Notes: generated from the letters alone by a model not told the origin. A DNA stretch of 62,036 nucleotides from Fusobacterium sp. (GCF_019012925.1 NZ_JAGIRL010000054.1:1-62036), one strand, 5' to 3'. Positions 36,680 through 46,755 are shown, counted from the first letter of the stretch. A program made the numbers and translations.

Positions 36680-37408
36680 ATGACAAATAAGTTTTATGGA
36701 ATAGGTGTAGGAGTAGGTGACCCAGAGCAACTTACCATAAAAGCTGTTAACGCTTTAAAAAAATTAGATGTAATAATCGTACCTGAGGCAAAAAAAGCAG
36801 AGGGAAGTACAGCTTACAACATAGCTAAAGAGTATTTAAAAAGTGATGTAGAGATAGTATTTATGGAATTTCCTATGTTAAAAAATCCATTGGATAGAGT
36901 AGAGGGAAGAAAAGCTAATACTAGAGTGGTTGAAAATCTATTAGAGCAAGGAAAAAATGTTGGTTTCTTAACTATTGGAGATAGTATGACATATAGTACG
37001 TATGTTTATCTTTTAGAAAATATGCAAGATAAGTATAAATCACAAGTTGAAACTATTCCTGGAATATCTTCATTTGCAGATATGGCTTCTAGATTTAATT
37101 TCCCAATAGTAATGGGAGATGAATCTTTAAAAATAGTTTCAATAAATGATAATACAGATATTGAGAAAGAGTTACAAGAGAGTGAAAATATAGTTTTTAT
37201 GAAAGTTAGTAGAAATTTTGATAAATTGAAAGAGGCTCTTATAAAAACTAATAATATGAATAACATCATAATGGTATCAAATAGTGGAAAAGAGAGTGAA
37301 GAGGTTTTTTATGATATATCTAACCTAACTAAAGAGGATATACCATACTTTACAACTATGATATTTAAAAAAGGGGGATTTGAAGAATGGAAAAAGTTTT
37401 CTTTATAG
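36680..37408 (+). CDS. cbiL: Cobalt-precorrin-2 C20-methyltransferase
   Basis: A 242-residue tetrapyrrole methylase, starting with the SAM loop GIGVGVGDPEQLT. It methylates C20, the first committed step after cobalt insertion. It overlaps cbiF by 22 bases. GGGAGG lies upstream of the ATG. Confidence 0.93.
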   Translation: MTNKFYGIGVGVGDPEQLTIKAVNALKKLDVIIVPEAKKAEGSTAYNIAKEYLKSDVEIVFMEFPMLKNPLDRVEGRKANTRVVENLLEQGKNVGFLTIGDSMTYSTYVYLLENMQDKYKSQVETIPGISSFADMASRFNFPIVMGDESLKIVSINDNTDIEKELQESENIVFMKVSRNFDKLKEALIKTNNMNNIIMVSNSGKESEEVFYDISNLTKEDIPYFTTMIFKKGGFEEWKKFSL

Positions 37409-38145
37409 GAGCTGGACCAGGAGATCCAGAATTAATAACAGTAAAAGGACAGAGAATAGTAAAAGAGGCTGATATTATTATATATGCAGGGTCTTTAGTA
37501 CCAAGAGAGGTAATAGATTGTCATAAAGAGGGAGCAGAGATATATAATTCGGCATCTATGACATTAGAAGAGGTAATGGATGTAACAATTAAAGGGATAA
37601 AAGCAGGGAAAAAAGTTGCTAGAGTTCATACAGGAGATCCAGCAATTTTTGGTGCTCATAGAGAACAGATGGATGTTTTAGATGAACATGGAATAGAGTA
37701 TGAAGTAGTTCCAGGAGTAAGTTCATTTTTAGCCTCAGCTGCCGCAGTAAAAAAAGAGTTCACTCTTCCAGCAGTCTCACAAACAGTTATTTGTACTAGA
37801 TTAGAGGGAAGAACACCTGTTCCAGAGGGAGAATCATTAGAGAGTCTTGCTTCTCATCAAGCTTCTATGGCTATATTCTTATCCGTGCATATGATAGGTG
37901 ATGTAGTAAAAAGACTTGCAACTTCTTATCCTATGACTACACCAATAGCTGTAGTACAAAGAGCAAGTTGGCCAGATCAAAAAATAGTACTAGGAACATT
38001 AGAAACAATAGAAAATCAGGTAAAAGAGGCTGGAATTTCTAAAACAGCTCAAATTTTAGTAGGAGATTTCTTAGGAAATGAGTATGAAAAATCAAAACTA
38101 TATGATAAGACATTTACTCATGAATACAGAAAGGGAGTAGAGTAA
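37387..38145 (+). CDS. cbiF: Cobalt-precorrin-4 C11-methyltransferase
   Basis: A 252-residue tetrapyrrole methylase with GAGPGDPELITVKG at the N-terminus and the region GVSSFLASAAAV typical of CbiF/CobM. It methylates C11. The start lies inside cbiL; cbiG follows after three bases. Confidence 0.95.
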   Translation: MEKVFFIGAGPGDPELITVKGQRIVKEADIIIYAGSLVPREVIDCHKEGAEIYNSASMTLEEVMDVTIKGIKAGKKVARVHTGDPAIFGAHREQMDVLDEHGIEYEVVPGVSSFLASAAAVKKEFTLPAVSQTVICTRLEGRTPVPEGESLESLASHQASMAIFLSVHMIGDVVKRLATSYPMTTPIAVVQRASWPDQKIVLGTLETIENQVKEAGISKTAQILVGDFLGNEYEKSKLYDKTFTHEYRKGVE

Positions 38146-38148
38146 GAA

Positions 38149-39135
38149 ATGAGATTAGCTATATGGAGTGTAACAAGAGGAGCAGGGAATTTAGCTAAGA
38201 AAATAGGAGTAAAGTTAGAGGCTGATATTTATACTTTGAAAAAATTTCAATTAGAAAATACTATACAGATAGAAAACTTTACAGATGAGCTCACTAAAAA
38301 ATTTAATAATTATGATGGTCATATTTTTATTATGGCAACGGGAATAGTTATTAGAAAAATTAGTTGTTTAATAAAGAGTAAGGATATAGATCCAGCAGTA
38401 TTGGTAATAGATGAAGGAGGAAATTTTGTAATATCTCTTCTTTCAGGTCATATTGGTGGAGCAAATGAACTTACTTATAAGGTTGCTAATACTTTTTCAC
38501 TTCTTCCAATAATAACAACTAGTTCTGATGTTACAGGAAAGATAGCTATAGACACCTTATCTCAGAAATTAAACTGTGAAATGGAATCTTTAACTAAAGC
38601 TAAAGATTTAACATCTTTGATAGTTGATAATAAAAAAGTTGAAATTCTTTTACCAAATAATGTGAAAATAGGAGAAAATACTAACTCTTCAGGAGTTGTG
38701 ATAGCTTCTAATAAAAAGAACATAGATATAATGAGAATATACCCTAAAAATTTAATAGTAGGTGTTGGTTGTAGACGTGGAACACCTAAAGAGGAGATAT
38801 TTAAGGCTTTAGATGAGGTTATGAAAAAACACAATCTAGCTTATGAAAGTATAAAAAAAGTAGCAACAGTAGATATCAAGGCTGATGAATTAGGATTGCT
38901 CTCATTAGTAGAAGAACTTCAAAAAGAACTTGCGATAATTTCAAGAGAAGAGATAAAAGAGGTAGAACAAAGATTTAAAGGATCTGAATTTGTAAAAAAA
39001 CAGATAGGAGTAAGTTGTGTTTCAGAACCTTGTGCTCTTTTAGCTTCAAATGGAAATGGAGATTTTTTAGAGCAAAAATATATTTATAATGGAATAACAA
39101 TATCAATTTATGAGGAGAAATTTGGATATGAATAA
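38149..39135 (+). CDS. cbiG: Cobalt-precorrin-5A hydrolase
   Basis: A 328-residue protein that opens the delta-lactone of cobalt-precorrin-5A and releases acetaldehyde, a step unique to the anaerobic route. The N-terminal domain (LSGHIGGANELT) and the C-terminal domain (VGVGCRRGTPKEEI) are both complete. The preceding ribosome site GGGAG is somewhat distant. Confidence 0.93.
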   Translation: MRLAIWSVTRGAGNLAKKIGVKLEADIYTLKKFQLENTIQIENFTDELTKKFNNYDGHIFIMATGIVIRKISCLIKSKDIDPAVLVIDEGGNFVISLLSGHIGGANELTYKVANTFSLLPIITTSSDVTGKIAIDTLSQKLNCEMESLTKAKDLTSLIVDNKKVEILLPNNVKIGENTNSSGVVIASNKKNIDIMRIYPKNLIVGVGCRRGTPKEEIFKALDEVMKKHNLAYESIKKVATVDIKADELGLLSLVEELQKELAIISREEIKEVEQRFKGSEFVKKQIGVSCVSEPCALLASNGNGDFLEQKYIYNGITISIYEEKFGYE

Positions 39136-39859
39136 AGGGAAAATATATGTAGTTGGAATTGGTCCAGGGAATATGGATGATATCAGTGTAAGAGCGTATA
39201 GAACTCTTAAAAGTGTAGATATAATAGCTGGATATATAACTTATGTTGATTTAGTAAAAGATGAATTTAAAGATAAAGAGTTTTATGTATCTGGAATGAA
39301 AAAAGAGATAGACAGATGTGAAAAAGTATTAGAGCTAGCTAAAGAGGGAAAAACAGTAGCTCTAATAAGTAGTGGAGATGCAGGAATATATGGAATGGCA
39401 GGAATTATGATTGAAGTTGCTCTTGGTAGCGGAATAGAAGTAGAGATAATTCCAGGAATTACATCATCAGTAGCTGGAGCTGCTCTAGTAGGAGCACCAC
39501 TTATGCACGATCAAGCTATAATAAGTTTAAGTGATCTTTTAACAGATTGGGATGTTATCACTAAGAGAATAGATAGAGCTAGTGAGGGAGATTTTGTAAT
39601 TTCACTATATAACCCAAAAAGCAAAGGAAGAACAGAGCAGATTGTAGAGGCTAGAGAGATAATGTTAAGACATAAAGCTCCAACAACTCCAGTAGCACTT
39701 TTAAGACATGTGGGAAGAGAGGATCAAAACTATACACTTACTACTTTAGAAGAGATGTTAGAGCATGAAATAGATATGTTTACTGTAGTTGTAGTTGGTA
39801 ACTCTAAAACATATATAAAAGAGGGAAGAATGATAACTCCTAGAGGATATCATCTATGA
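39128..39859 (+). CDS. cbiH: Cobalt-precorrin-3B C17-methyltransferase
   Basis: A tetrapyrrole methylase of 243 residues that methylates C17 and contracts the ring. It starts at ATG 39128, behind GAGGAG at 39113, and gives the SAM motif VGIGPGNMDD. An upstream ATG at 39110 has no ribosome site of its own. The start overlaps the cbiG stop, and its stop overlaps cbiJ. Confidence 0.92.
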   Translation: MNKGKIYVVGIGPGNMDDISVRAYRTLKSVDIIAGYITYVDLVKDEFKDKEFYVSGMKKEIDRCEKVLELAKEGKTVALISSGDAGIYGMAGIMIEVALGSGIEVEIIPGITSSVAGAALVGAPLMHDQAIISLSDLLTDWDVITKRIDRASEGDFVISLYNPKSKGRTEQIVEAREIMLRHKAPTTPVALLRHVGREDQNYTLTTLEEMLEHEIDMFTVVVVGNSKTYIKEGRMITPRGYHL

Positions 39860-40608
39860 TTTGGGTGGTAGGTGGTACCAAAGATTCAAGAGAGTTTCTT
39901 GAAAAGTTTTGTAAAAAAACCACTGATATTATTGTTACTACTGCTACTGAATATGGAGGAAAACTTTTAGAGAATCTACCTGTAAGAGTAGTATGCCAAA
40001 AATTAACTTATCCAATGATGCTAGATTTTATAGAGAAAGAGAGTATAGATAAGGTGATTGATCTTTCGCACCCTTATGCTGTTGAAGTTTCTGAAAATGT
40101 ATTAAAAGCATCTAAAGATAAGAAAATAGAGTATTTTAGATTTGAAAGGGAGGAAATCTCTTTTCTCCCTAAACTCTATAAAGAGTTTGAAAAAATTGAG
40201 GATATTATCAAATATATAGCAGAAAAAAAGGGGAATATATTAGTTACTCTAGGTAGTAACAATATACCTTTTTTTTCTCAATTAAATAATTTAAATCAAT
40301 GTTATTTTAGAATTTTACCTAAATGGGATATGGTAAAAAAATGTGAAGATCTTGGAATACTACCTAAAAATATAATTGCTATGCAAGGACCTTTTAGTAA
40401 GAGTATGAACAAGGCTATGATTGAACAATATGATATAAAATATATTATAACTAAACAAGCTGGAAACACCGGAGGGGAAAGAGAAAAGATAGAAGCTGCT
40501 GAAGAATCAGGAATAGAAGTAATTTTTCTTACTCGACCTAAGATAGATTATCCTAATTGCTACAACAGCATAGATGAATTATTATTAAATGTAGAAAAGA
40601 GGGAGTAA
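39856..40608 (+). CDS. cbiJ: Cobalt-precorrin-6A reductase
   Basis: A 250-residue NAD(P)H-dependent reductase with the N-terminal Rossmann start WVVGGTKDSREF and the family segment IDLSHPYAVEVSEN. It reduces cobalt-precorrin-6A. ATGA overlap with cbiH and a one-base gap to the binding-protein gene keep it in the same operon. Confidence 0.93.
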   Translation: MIWVVGGTKDSREFLEKFCKKTTDIIVTTATEYGGKLLENLPVRVVCQKLTYPMMLDFIEKESIDKVIDLSHPYAVEVSENVLKASKDKKIEYFRFEREEISFLPKLYKEFEKIEDIIKYIAEKKGNILVTLGSNNIPFFSQLNNLNQCYFRILPKWDMVKKCEDLGILPKNIIAMQGPFSKSMNKAMIEQYDIKYIITKQAGNTGGEREKIEAAEESGIEVIFLTRPKIDYPNCYNSIDELLLNVEKRE

Positions 40609-40609
40609 A

Positions 40610-42175
40610 ATGAAAAAAATACTATTGTCGCTTATATTAAGTTCTTTTATTATAGGGTGTGGATCAGAGAAAAACTCAGAAAAAAATATGTTGAAAATAA
40701 CAATACCAAAGGATATAGGAGAATTGAATCCTCATTTAATGGCAAGTCCACATTATGCTCAAGGATGGGTATATGAAGGATTAGTAACATTGAAGGATGG
40801 GGAGATAGCTCCTGTATTGAGTGAAAAATGGGAAATTTCGGAAGATGGAAAAGAGTATACATTTAAACTTAGAGAAAATATAAAATTTAGTGATGGATCT
40901 AATTTTAATAGCAATATTGTAAAGAAAAATTTTGAAGAAGTACTTATGAATAAAAAAGCTTTTTCATTTTTACAATCTTTAAAAGAGATAGAGAAAATAG
41001 AGATAATAGATGATTATACAATTAAATTTGTTTTAAAAAATCCATGTAACTCATTTTTAAAAGATCTTACATTTTCAAGACCACTTGTATTTTTAGGAGA
41101 AAAGGGATTTGTAGATGGACAACTGAGTGCCAAAGAGATTTCAGCTCCTATAGGAACAGGGATGTGGAGTTTAGATAAGTATGAGGCGAATCAATTTGCA
41201 ATCTTCAAAAGAAATGAAAACTATTGGGGAGATAGGCCGAAGTTTGAGTATTTTAAAACATATGTTGTATCAGATATGGGAACAAGTGTAGCAATGTTAA
41301 GAGCTGGAGATATAGATATGATTTATGATAACTTTGACTCTTTAAATGTGGAAAATATTGAACAATTAAAAAAAGAGGGATTCAATGTTAAAATTTCAGA
41401 ACCAAAACAGGTAACTAGCTTAAGTTTAAATACTGCTGGGAAAATTTTGGGAGATAAAAGAGTTAGACAAGCTTTAAATTATGCTACTGATAATCAAACA
41501 ATCTCTAAGGAGATTTTTAAAGGAATTAGAAAACCAGCAGATTGCTATTTTACAAATGATGTGGAGTATGTTAAAAATACTGTGAAAAATTCATATGTAT
41601 TTAATTTAGATAAAGCAAATAAATTATTGGAAGAGTCAGGTTGGAAATATGATAATAGTGGGGAGTATCGTCAAAAAAATGGTGAAATATTAGAAATAAA
41701 ATTAAGTTTAGACAATAGTATAAAAAACGGAAAAATTTTAGCAGAGATATTACAGCAACAGTATAAAAAAGTGGGAGTTAAACTTAATATATCACAAGAA
41801 GAATCAAAATTATTTCGTCAAAATTGGACTAAAGGTGATTTTGATATAATAATGTTTAATTCTTGGGGTGGATCTTATGAACCTTTTGCAACATTGGCCG
41901 CTATGATAAGTGATGGAGATAAATTTAATATAGTTCAAAAGGGAATAGAGAATCGTGAAGAATTACATCAAGTTATGAGAGATTCTTTGATGGAGACTAA
42001 TAAAGATAAACTTCAAAGTAATTTTGATTATATAGTTGAAAGTTTTTATGAGCAAGCTATATATGTACCTCTTGTAACTACTGTTGTAGTGGCAGTATCA
42101 AGAGAAGACATAGAAGGAGTAGAGTTTTCTTCAATAAAAGAAATTATACCTTTACAGAATGTTAGAAGGAAATAG
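40610..42175 (+). CDS. ABC-transporter substrate-binding lipoprotein, nickel/peptide (SBP_bac_5) family
   Basis: A 521-residue lipoprotein with a signal ending at Cys17 (FIIGC). The body is the family 5 binding protein fold of dipeptide, oligopeptide and nickel importers, seen in LNPHLMASPHYAQGW near 40 and W-E-x-S-x-D-G-x-x-Y-T-F-K-L-R near 70. It stands directly behind cbiJ and first in a complete importer. Being in a B12-controlled corrin operon it likely delivers cobalt (or nickel). A peptide substrate is the alternative. Confidence 0.88.
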   Translation: MKKILLSLILSSFIIGCGSEKNSEKNMLKITIPKDIGELNPHLMASPHYAQGWVYEGLVTLKDGEIAPVLSEKWEISEDGKEYTFKLRENIKFSDGSNFNSNIVKKNFEEVLMNKKAFSFLQSLKEIEKIEIIDDYTIKFVLKNPCNSFLKDLTFSRPLVFLGEKGFVDGQLSAKEISAPIGTGMWSLDKYEANQFAIFKRNENYWGDRPKFEYFKTYVVSDMGTSVAMLRAGDIDMIYDNFDSLNVENIEQLKKEGFNVKISEPKQVTSLSLNTAGKILGDKRVRQALNYATDNQTISKEIFKGIRKPADCYFTNDVEYVKNTVKNSYVFNLDKANKLLEESGWKYDNSGEYRQKNGEILEIKLSLDNSIKNGKILAEILQQQYKKVGVKLNISQEESKLFRQNWTKGDFDIIMFNSWGGSYEPFATLAAMISDGDKFNIVQKGIENREELHQVMRDSLMETNKDKLQSNFDYIVESFYEQAIYVPLVTTVVVAVSREDIEGVEFSSIKEIIPLQNVRRK

Positions 42176-42177
42176 CA

Positions 42178-43101
42178 ATGTTTAAGAAAATAATAAATAT
42201 ATTGATCTTATTTTTTATAACATCCTGTATTGCTTTTATGGTGACAAGAATTATTCCAGGAGATCCTAGAATAGCTTATCTAAATACCTTTAATCTTCCA
42301 TTAACCGAAGATAATTTGAAATATATCGAACGGGAGATGGGATTAAATATTCCAATATGGAAACAATACTATATTTGGCTAAAAAATATTCTTAATTTAA
42401 ACTTAGGGAAATCATATATAAGTGGTTTAGATGTATATAATTATATGAAAGTTTCATTTATTTATTCGTTAAAATTAATGATTTTTTCAATTGGAATAAT
42501 AATTTTTATAAGTTTTCCATTGGGGATTTTTTCAGCTATAAAACAAAATACAGTTTTTGATAAGATTATAAAGGGGTTAAGTTTAATAGGAATGTCTTTT
42601 CCTAAATTTTGGTTAGGATATATATTTATTAGTTTATTGGGAGTAAAATTTAAATTACTCCCAATTTCAGGTGCTTATGCAAAAAATAGTATAATACTAC
42701 CTGGAATAACTTTGTCTTTATCATATATAGGATATTATACACAACTGATTAAAGAAAATATTTTGATGGTTTTAAAAAAAGATTTTATAAAATATGCAAA
42801 ATTAAGAGGAGTAAAGAAAAAAAGGATAATGATAAACTATGCTTTATTAAATTCATTAACTCCTATAATAACTTCATTTGGAAAAACGGTTGGAAGCTTA
42901 TTAGGTGGAACTGTAATAATTGAGAATATATTTGCTTGGCCAGGACTAGGAAAGATGATAGTAGAAGCTATTGATGGAAGAGATTATCCTATAATACAAG
43001 GATATATTTTTTTAGTCTCTACTCTCTTTATCATCTCAACAGAGATAAGTAGTTTAATTTGTTATTGGATTAATCCAAGGATGAAGGAGAAAGAGGAATG
43101 A
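42178..43101 (+). CDS. ABC permease, NikB/DppB type
   Basis: A 307-residue membrane protein with six predicted helices and the DppB-family start IIPGDPR; the permease loop GRDYPIIQG is present near the C-terminus. It forms the channel with the next gene's product. Starts two bases after the binding protein. Confidence 0.9.
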   Translation: MFKKIINILILFFITSCIAFMVTRIIPGDPRIAYLNTFNLPLTEDNLKYIEREMGLNIPIWKQYYIWLKNILNLNLGKSYISGLDVYNYMKVSFIYSLKLMIFSIGIIIFISFPLGIFSAIKQNTVFDKIIKGLSLIGMSFPKFWLGYIFISLLGVKFKLLPISGAYAKNSIILPGITLSLSYIGYYTQLIKENILMVLKKDFIKYAKLRGVKKKRIMINYALLNSLTPIITSFGKTVGSLLGGTVIIENIFAWPGLGKMIVEAIDGRDYPIIQGYIFLVSTLFIISTEISSLICYWINPRMKEKEE

Positions 43102-43877
43102 GATATATAGTTAGTTTGTTTATGTTTATATCTATATTTGGTAAATTTTTATCTCCTAATGATCCAATAGAAATTAATTTACAAAAAAAATTATTATCAC
43201 CTTCGTTTAAATATTTTTTAGGAACTGATTATTTAGGGAGATGTATTTTTTCAAGAATAATATTGGGAATACAGGTAACATTTTTAACAGCCTTGATTGT
43301 AACTATATTATCAGCATTATTAGGAATGTGTTTAGGAGTTATTGCTGGAAATTGTAATAGGAGAATAGAGAATATCATAATTAGAATTACAGATATCTTT
43401 GATTCATTTCCAAGTATAATAATTGTTCTTTTGATTGTAAATATAATGGGGAGTAGTGCTTTTAGTTTGGGTCTATCTCTCCTTTTAGTTTCTTGGACAA
43501 ATTATTCTAGAATTTCAAGAAACTTGACAAAAGAACTTATGAGTTCAGAATTTATTATAATGAGTACTCTTTTAAATAAGTCTAAATGGAGAATTTTAAA
43601 AGAGGATTTGATTCCTAACATAACTCCACAAATTATGATAGTAGCTTTTAATAGTTTTGCTGGTGTTATTCTTAGCTTAGCTGGTTATTCTTTTTTAGGT
43701 TTTGGAGTAAGAGCTCCATATTCAGAACTTGGAATGATGATAAATGAAGGAAAGGATTATATATATAGTAGACCTGAATTGATGATAGGACCAGGTATAG
43801 TAATATTTATAATGGTAATATCTGTGAATTTATTAGGAAATGAGATAAAAAACCAATATGAAATAATTAAGGATTAG
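43098..43877 (+). CDS. ABC permease, NikC/DppC type
   Basis: A 259-residue permease with the typical N-terminal SPNDPIEINL, six membrane helices and FLGTDYLGR at residues 37-45. Overlaps the previous gene by four bases. It is shorter than common DppC (about 300) but both motif regions are intact. Confidence 0.88.
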   Translation: MRYIVSLFMFISIFGKFLSPNDPIEINLQKKLLSPSFKYFLGTDYLGRCIFSRIILGIQVTFLTALIVTILSALLGMCLGVIAGNCNRRIENIIIRITDIFDSFPSIIIVLLIVNIMGSSAFSLGLSLLLVSWTNYSRISRNLTKELMSSEFIIMSTLLNKSKWRILKEDLIPNITPQIMIVAFNSFAGVILSLAGYSFLGFGVRAPYSELGMMINEGKDYIYSRPELMIGPGIVIFIMVISVNLLGNEIKNQYEIIKD

Positions 43878-43879
43878 AT

Positions 43880-45322
43880 ATGGAAATATTAAAAATAGAA
43901 AATTTATCTGTATGTATAAAAGAGAATAAAATACTTAACTCAATAAATTTAATATTAGAAGAGGGACGGGTTTTAGGAATTGTTGGAAAAAGTGGAAGTG
44001 GAAAAACGACATTGATTTCTAGTATACTAAATATTCTTGATAAGAAGTGGAGTATAGAGGGAAAATTAGAATTAAATATTGATAAAGTAGCTTTAATCCC
44101 ACAAGATTTTAATTCTGCTTTCAATCCTTTAATGAAGATAAAAAGCCATTTATATGAATTAATGGGAAATATTTCATATAGTGAAAAAAAGAGTAAGGCT
44201 ATAAAAATTTTAAAAAGAGTAAAGATAAATAATCCTGAAATAGTTTTAAATTTATATCCTTATGAGCTGAGTGGAGGAATGTTGCAGAGAATAAATATTG
44301 CTTTTGCTCTACTTATGGAAAGTAAACTTATAATAGCTGATGAATTTACTAGCAGTTTAGATACAATTACACAAAATGAGATTTTAAAACTTCTTTATGA
44401 TATACAGAAAAAAGAGAAAAAAACAATGATAATAATATCTCATGACTTAAAAGTTATTTCAGATTTATCTGATGATATCTGTGTAATGAAAAATGGAGAA
44501 ATAGTAGAATGTGGGAGAAAAGATGAGGTTCTCTTTTCTCCTAAAAATGAATATACAAAAAAATTACTACATAATAAATTTTTAAAAAATGATTTAAATT
44601 TAGAGAAATTAGATAAAAAAATACTTTTATCAGTAGAGAATCTTTATAAAAGTTATGGAGATAAAGAGGTACTCAAAGATATAAATTTTAAAATCTTAGA
44701 GGATAGTAGTATTGGAATAATAGGTGAGAGTGGAAATGGTAAAACTACTTTGGCCAAGGTGCTTGTAGGACTAGAAAAACAAGATAGAGGAGAGATATAT
44801 CTATATAATAAGCTTTTGAATAAAGAGATTTTTAAAAATAATAGAAATATGATACAAATAATATTCCAAAATAGTGTAGGAGCACTGAATCCATATAGAA
44901 AAATTAAAAATATTTTGGGAGATGTTACAAAAGATATTGATAAAATTAGTAAAATTTTATTAGAAGTTGGCCTAGAAAAAGAGAGTTTAGAAAAATATCC
45001 AAAGCAATTTAGTGGTGGACAGGTACAGAGAATATGTATAGCGAGAGCGTTGCTGTCAGAACCTAAATTGTTAATTTTAGATGAGCCTACAAGTAGCTTA
45101 GATAAATCTACTCAAATCCAAATTCTAAATCTCTTAAAAAAGATAAAGGTTGAAAAAAATATATCCTATTTAATAATTTCACATAATTTAGAAGTTATCG
45201 AATCTCTCTGTGATTCAATTTTAGTGATATATAGGGGAGAGATAGTAGAAAGAATTAAAAATTCTGATGAAATTACTATAACAAATGAATATACTCAAAA
45301 ATTATTTTCATTAGCTAAATAA
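43880..45322 (+). CDS. Fused double ATPase of the Nik/Opp-type importer
   Basis: A 480-residue protein fusing NikD- and NikE-like ATPases. The first domain has GKSGSGKTT, signature LSGGMLQR and Walker B IIADEFT; the second has GESGNGKTT, FSGGQVQR and LILDEPTSS. Two halves in one chain suit a transporter with two permease subunits. Only two bases separate it from the previous gene, so the whole importer is one unit with the corrin genes. Confidence 0.92.
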   Translation: MEILKIENLSVCIKENKILNSINLILEEGRVLGIVGKSGSGKTTLISSILNILDKKWSIEGKLELNIDKVALIPQDFNSAFNPLMKIKSHLYELMGNISYSEKKSKAIKILKRVKINNPEIVLNLYPYELSGGMLQRINIAFALLMESKLIIADEFTSSLDTITQNEILKLLYDIQKKEKKTMIIISHDLKVISDLSDDICVMKNGEIVECGRKDEVLFSPKNEYTKKLLHNKFLKNDLNLEKLDKKILLSVENLYKSYGDKEVLKDINFKILEDSSIGIIGESGNGKTTLAKVLVGLEKQDRGEIYLYNKLLNKEIFKNNRNMIQIIFQNSVGALNPYRKIKNILGDVTKDIDKISKILLEVGLEKESLEKYPKQFSGGQVQRICIARALLSEPKLLILDEPTSSLDKSTQIQILNLLKKIKVEKNISYLIISHNLEVIESLCDSILVIYRGEIVERIKNSDEITITNEYTQKLFSLAK

Positions 45323-45347
45323 TGTGTCAATTTTGTGAAAAAAATCT

Positions 45348-45376
45348 TTGACATAACTCCTAATTTATCTTATAAT
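45348..45376 (+). promoter_or_regulatory. Consensus promoter of the symporter gene
   Basis: TTGACA and TATAAT with a 17-base spacer. A TGTCAA copy at 45325 and TTGACA at 45348 form a short inverted repeat around 17 bases, overlapping the -35; this might be an operator. No terminator precedes it, so some transcripts may read through from the B12 operon. Confidence 0.9.
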
Positions 45377-45423
45377 AACTGTTAGAAGTTTTTAAAATAT
45401 TATAATATTAGGAGGAAATGATA

Positions 45424-46755
45424 ATGAAAAAAAATACTAATACACTTGCTATTAAGATGAGTATAGCTTTGGTGTTAGGTATACTTGCTGGATTTTTATG
45501 TATTTTTTTAAGAGAGAGATTGGGAGTAAATAGTCCAACTTGGAAATTTATAAACTTTTTACTATTCCAAGACATTAGTGCTAAGGGTGGAGAAAAAGCT
45601 TTAGGACTTTTCTACATAGTGGGACAACTTTTTATAAATTCGTTACAACTTGTGATTATACCAATGGTATATACTTCAATAACACTTGCAATATGTCATA
45701 TAAGTGACACTAGAAAATTGGGACGTATTTCATATAAAACATTGGGATTCTTCTTAGTTTCATCTGTATTTGCTTTAATCTTAGCTGGATTTGTAGGAAT
45801 GGCTTTAAATCTATCAGGGGCATTTAATATCCACATAGAGTCAGGAGTAAATGTTGTAGCTGGTAAAACTGGAAGTAATCCACTACTTATGTTAATTCAA
45901 ATGGTTCCAAACAATATATTTGCTGCCTTTTCTCAAAATGGTGGAGTTCTAGCAACTGTTTTCTTGGCAGTTTCTACTGGATTATGTATAAACTCTCTAG
46001 GAGAGAATTCTAAGTATGTAAAAGGGTTTTTACAAGAGATAAATGATATTGTAATTAAATTTTTAACATTTGTTATCAATGTTTTTGGACCAATAGCAAT
46101 ATTTGTACTATTGACAAGAACATTTGCTGCATATGGAGTAGAGCACTTAAAACCTGCTTTAATATACGTTGTATCTACAACTATTACACTATTTTTATTC
46201 CTTATATTCGGATATTCAATATTAATAGCAGTTTCTACTAAATTAAATCCATTACCTTTTGTAAAAAAAGCAGCAAAAGTAGCTTTATTTGGATTCTCAA
46301 CATCTTCAAGTGCTGCTACATTACCATTAAATAAGAAAACAACAGTAGAGGAATTAGGAGTAAATAGCGATATTGCCTCTTTCGTTCTTCCTTTAGGAAT
46401 GACAACAAATATGAATGGAACAGCTATAATGCAAGTTATTGCAGCTGTTTTCGTAGCAACTACAGCTGGATATGATCTAGGGCTATCAAATATATTTATT
46501 ATTGGAATTTTAGCTCTTATAGCTTCAGTTGGAACACCTGCTGCACCAGGGGCAGGAGCAATAGTGTTATTTACAATCTTATCAGGACTTGGATATGTAA
46601 ATGATACTGCTATATTGACATACTCATTGATACTTGCTATTAATAGACCAATTGAGATGTTAGTAACTTCTCTAAATGTAATTGGAGATAGTGCTGCAAG
46701 TATATATGTAGCTAAGAGTGAGCATATGTTAGATGAAGATGTATATAATAAATAG
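45424..46755 (+). CDS. Dicarboxylate/amino acid:cation symporter (DAACS)
   Basis: A 443-residue secondary transporter with about eight helices plus re-entrant loops. SSAATLP near residue 295 and the cation-site motif GMTTNMNGTAI are typical of sodium/proton-coupled glutamate, aspartate, dicarboxylate or cystine carriers. Start at 45424 is preferred: GGAGG is eight bases before it but only two bases before the alternative ATG at 45418. Confidence 0.9.
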   Translation: MKKNTNTLAIKMSIALVLGILAGFLCIFLRERLGVNSPTWKFINFLLFQDISAKGGEKALGLFYIVGQLFINSLQLVIIPMVYTSITLAICHISDTRKLGRISYKTLGFFLVSSVFALILAGFVGMALNLSGAFNIHIESGVNVVAGKTGSNPLLMLIQMVPNNIFAAFSQNGGVLATVFLAVSTGLCINSLGENSKYVKGFLQEINDIVIKFLTFVINVFGPIAIFVLLTRTFAAYGVEHLKPALIYVVSTTITLFLFLIFGYSILIAVSTKLNPLPFVKKAAKVALFGFSTSSSAATLPLNKKTTVEELGVNSDIASFVLPLGMTTNMNGTAIMQVIAAVFVATTAGYDLGLSNIFIIGILALIASVGTPAAPGAGAIVLFTILSGLGYVNDTAILTYSLILAINRPIEMLVTSLNVIGDSAASIYVAKSEHMLDEDVYNK

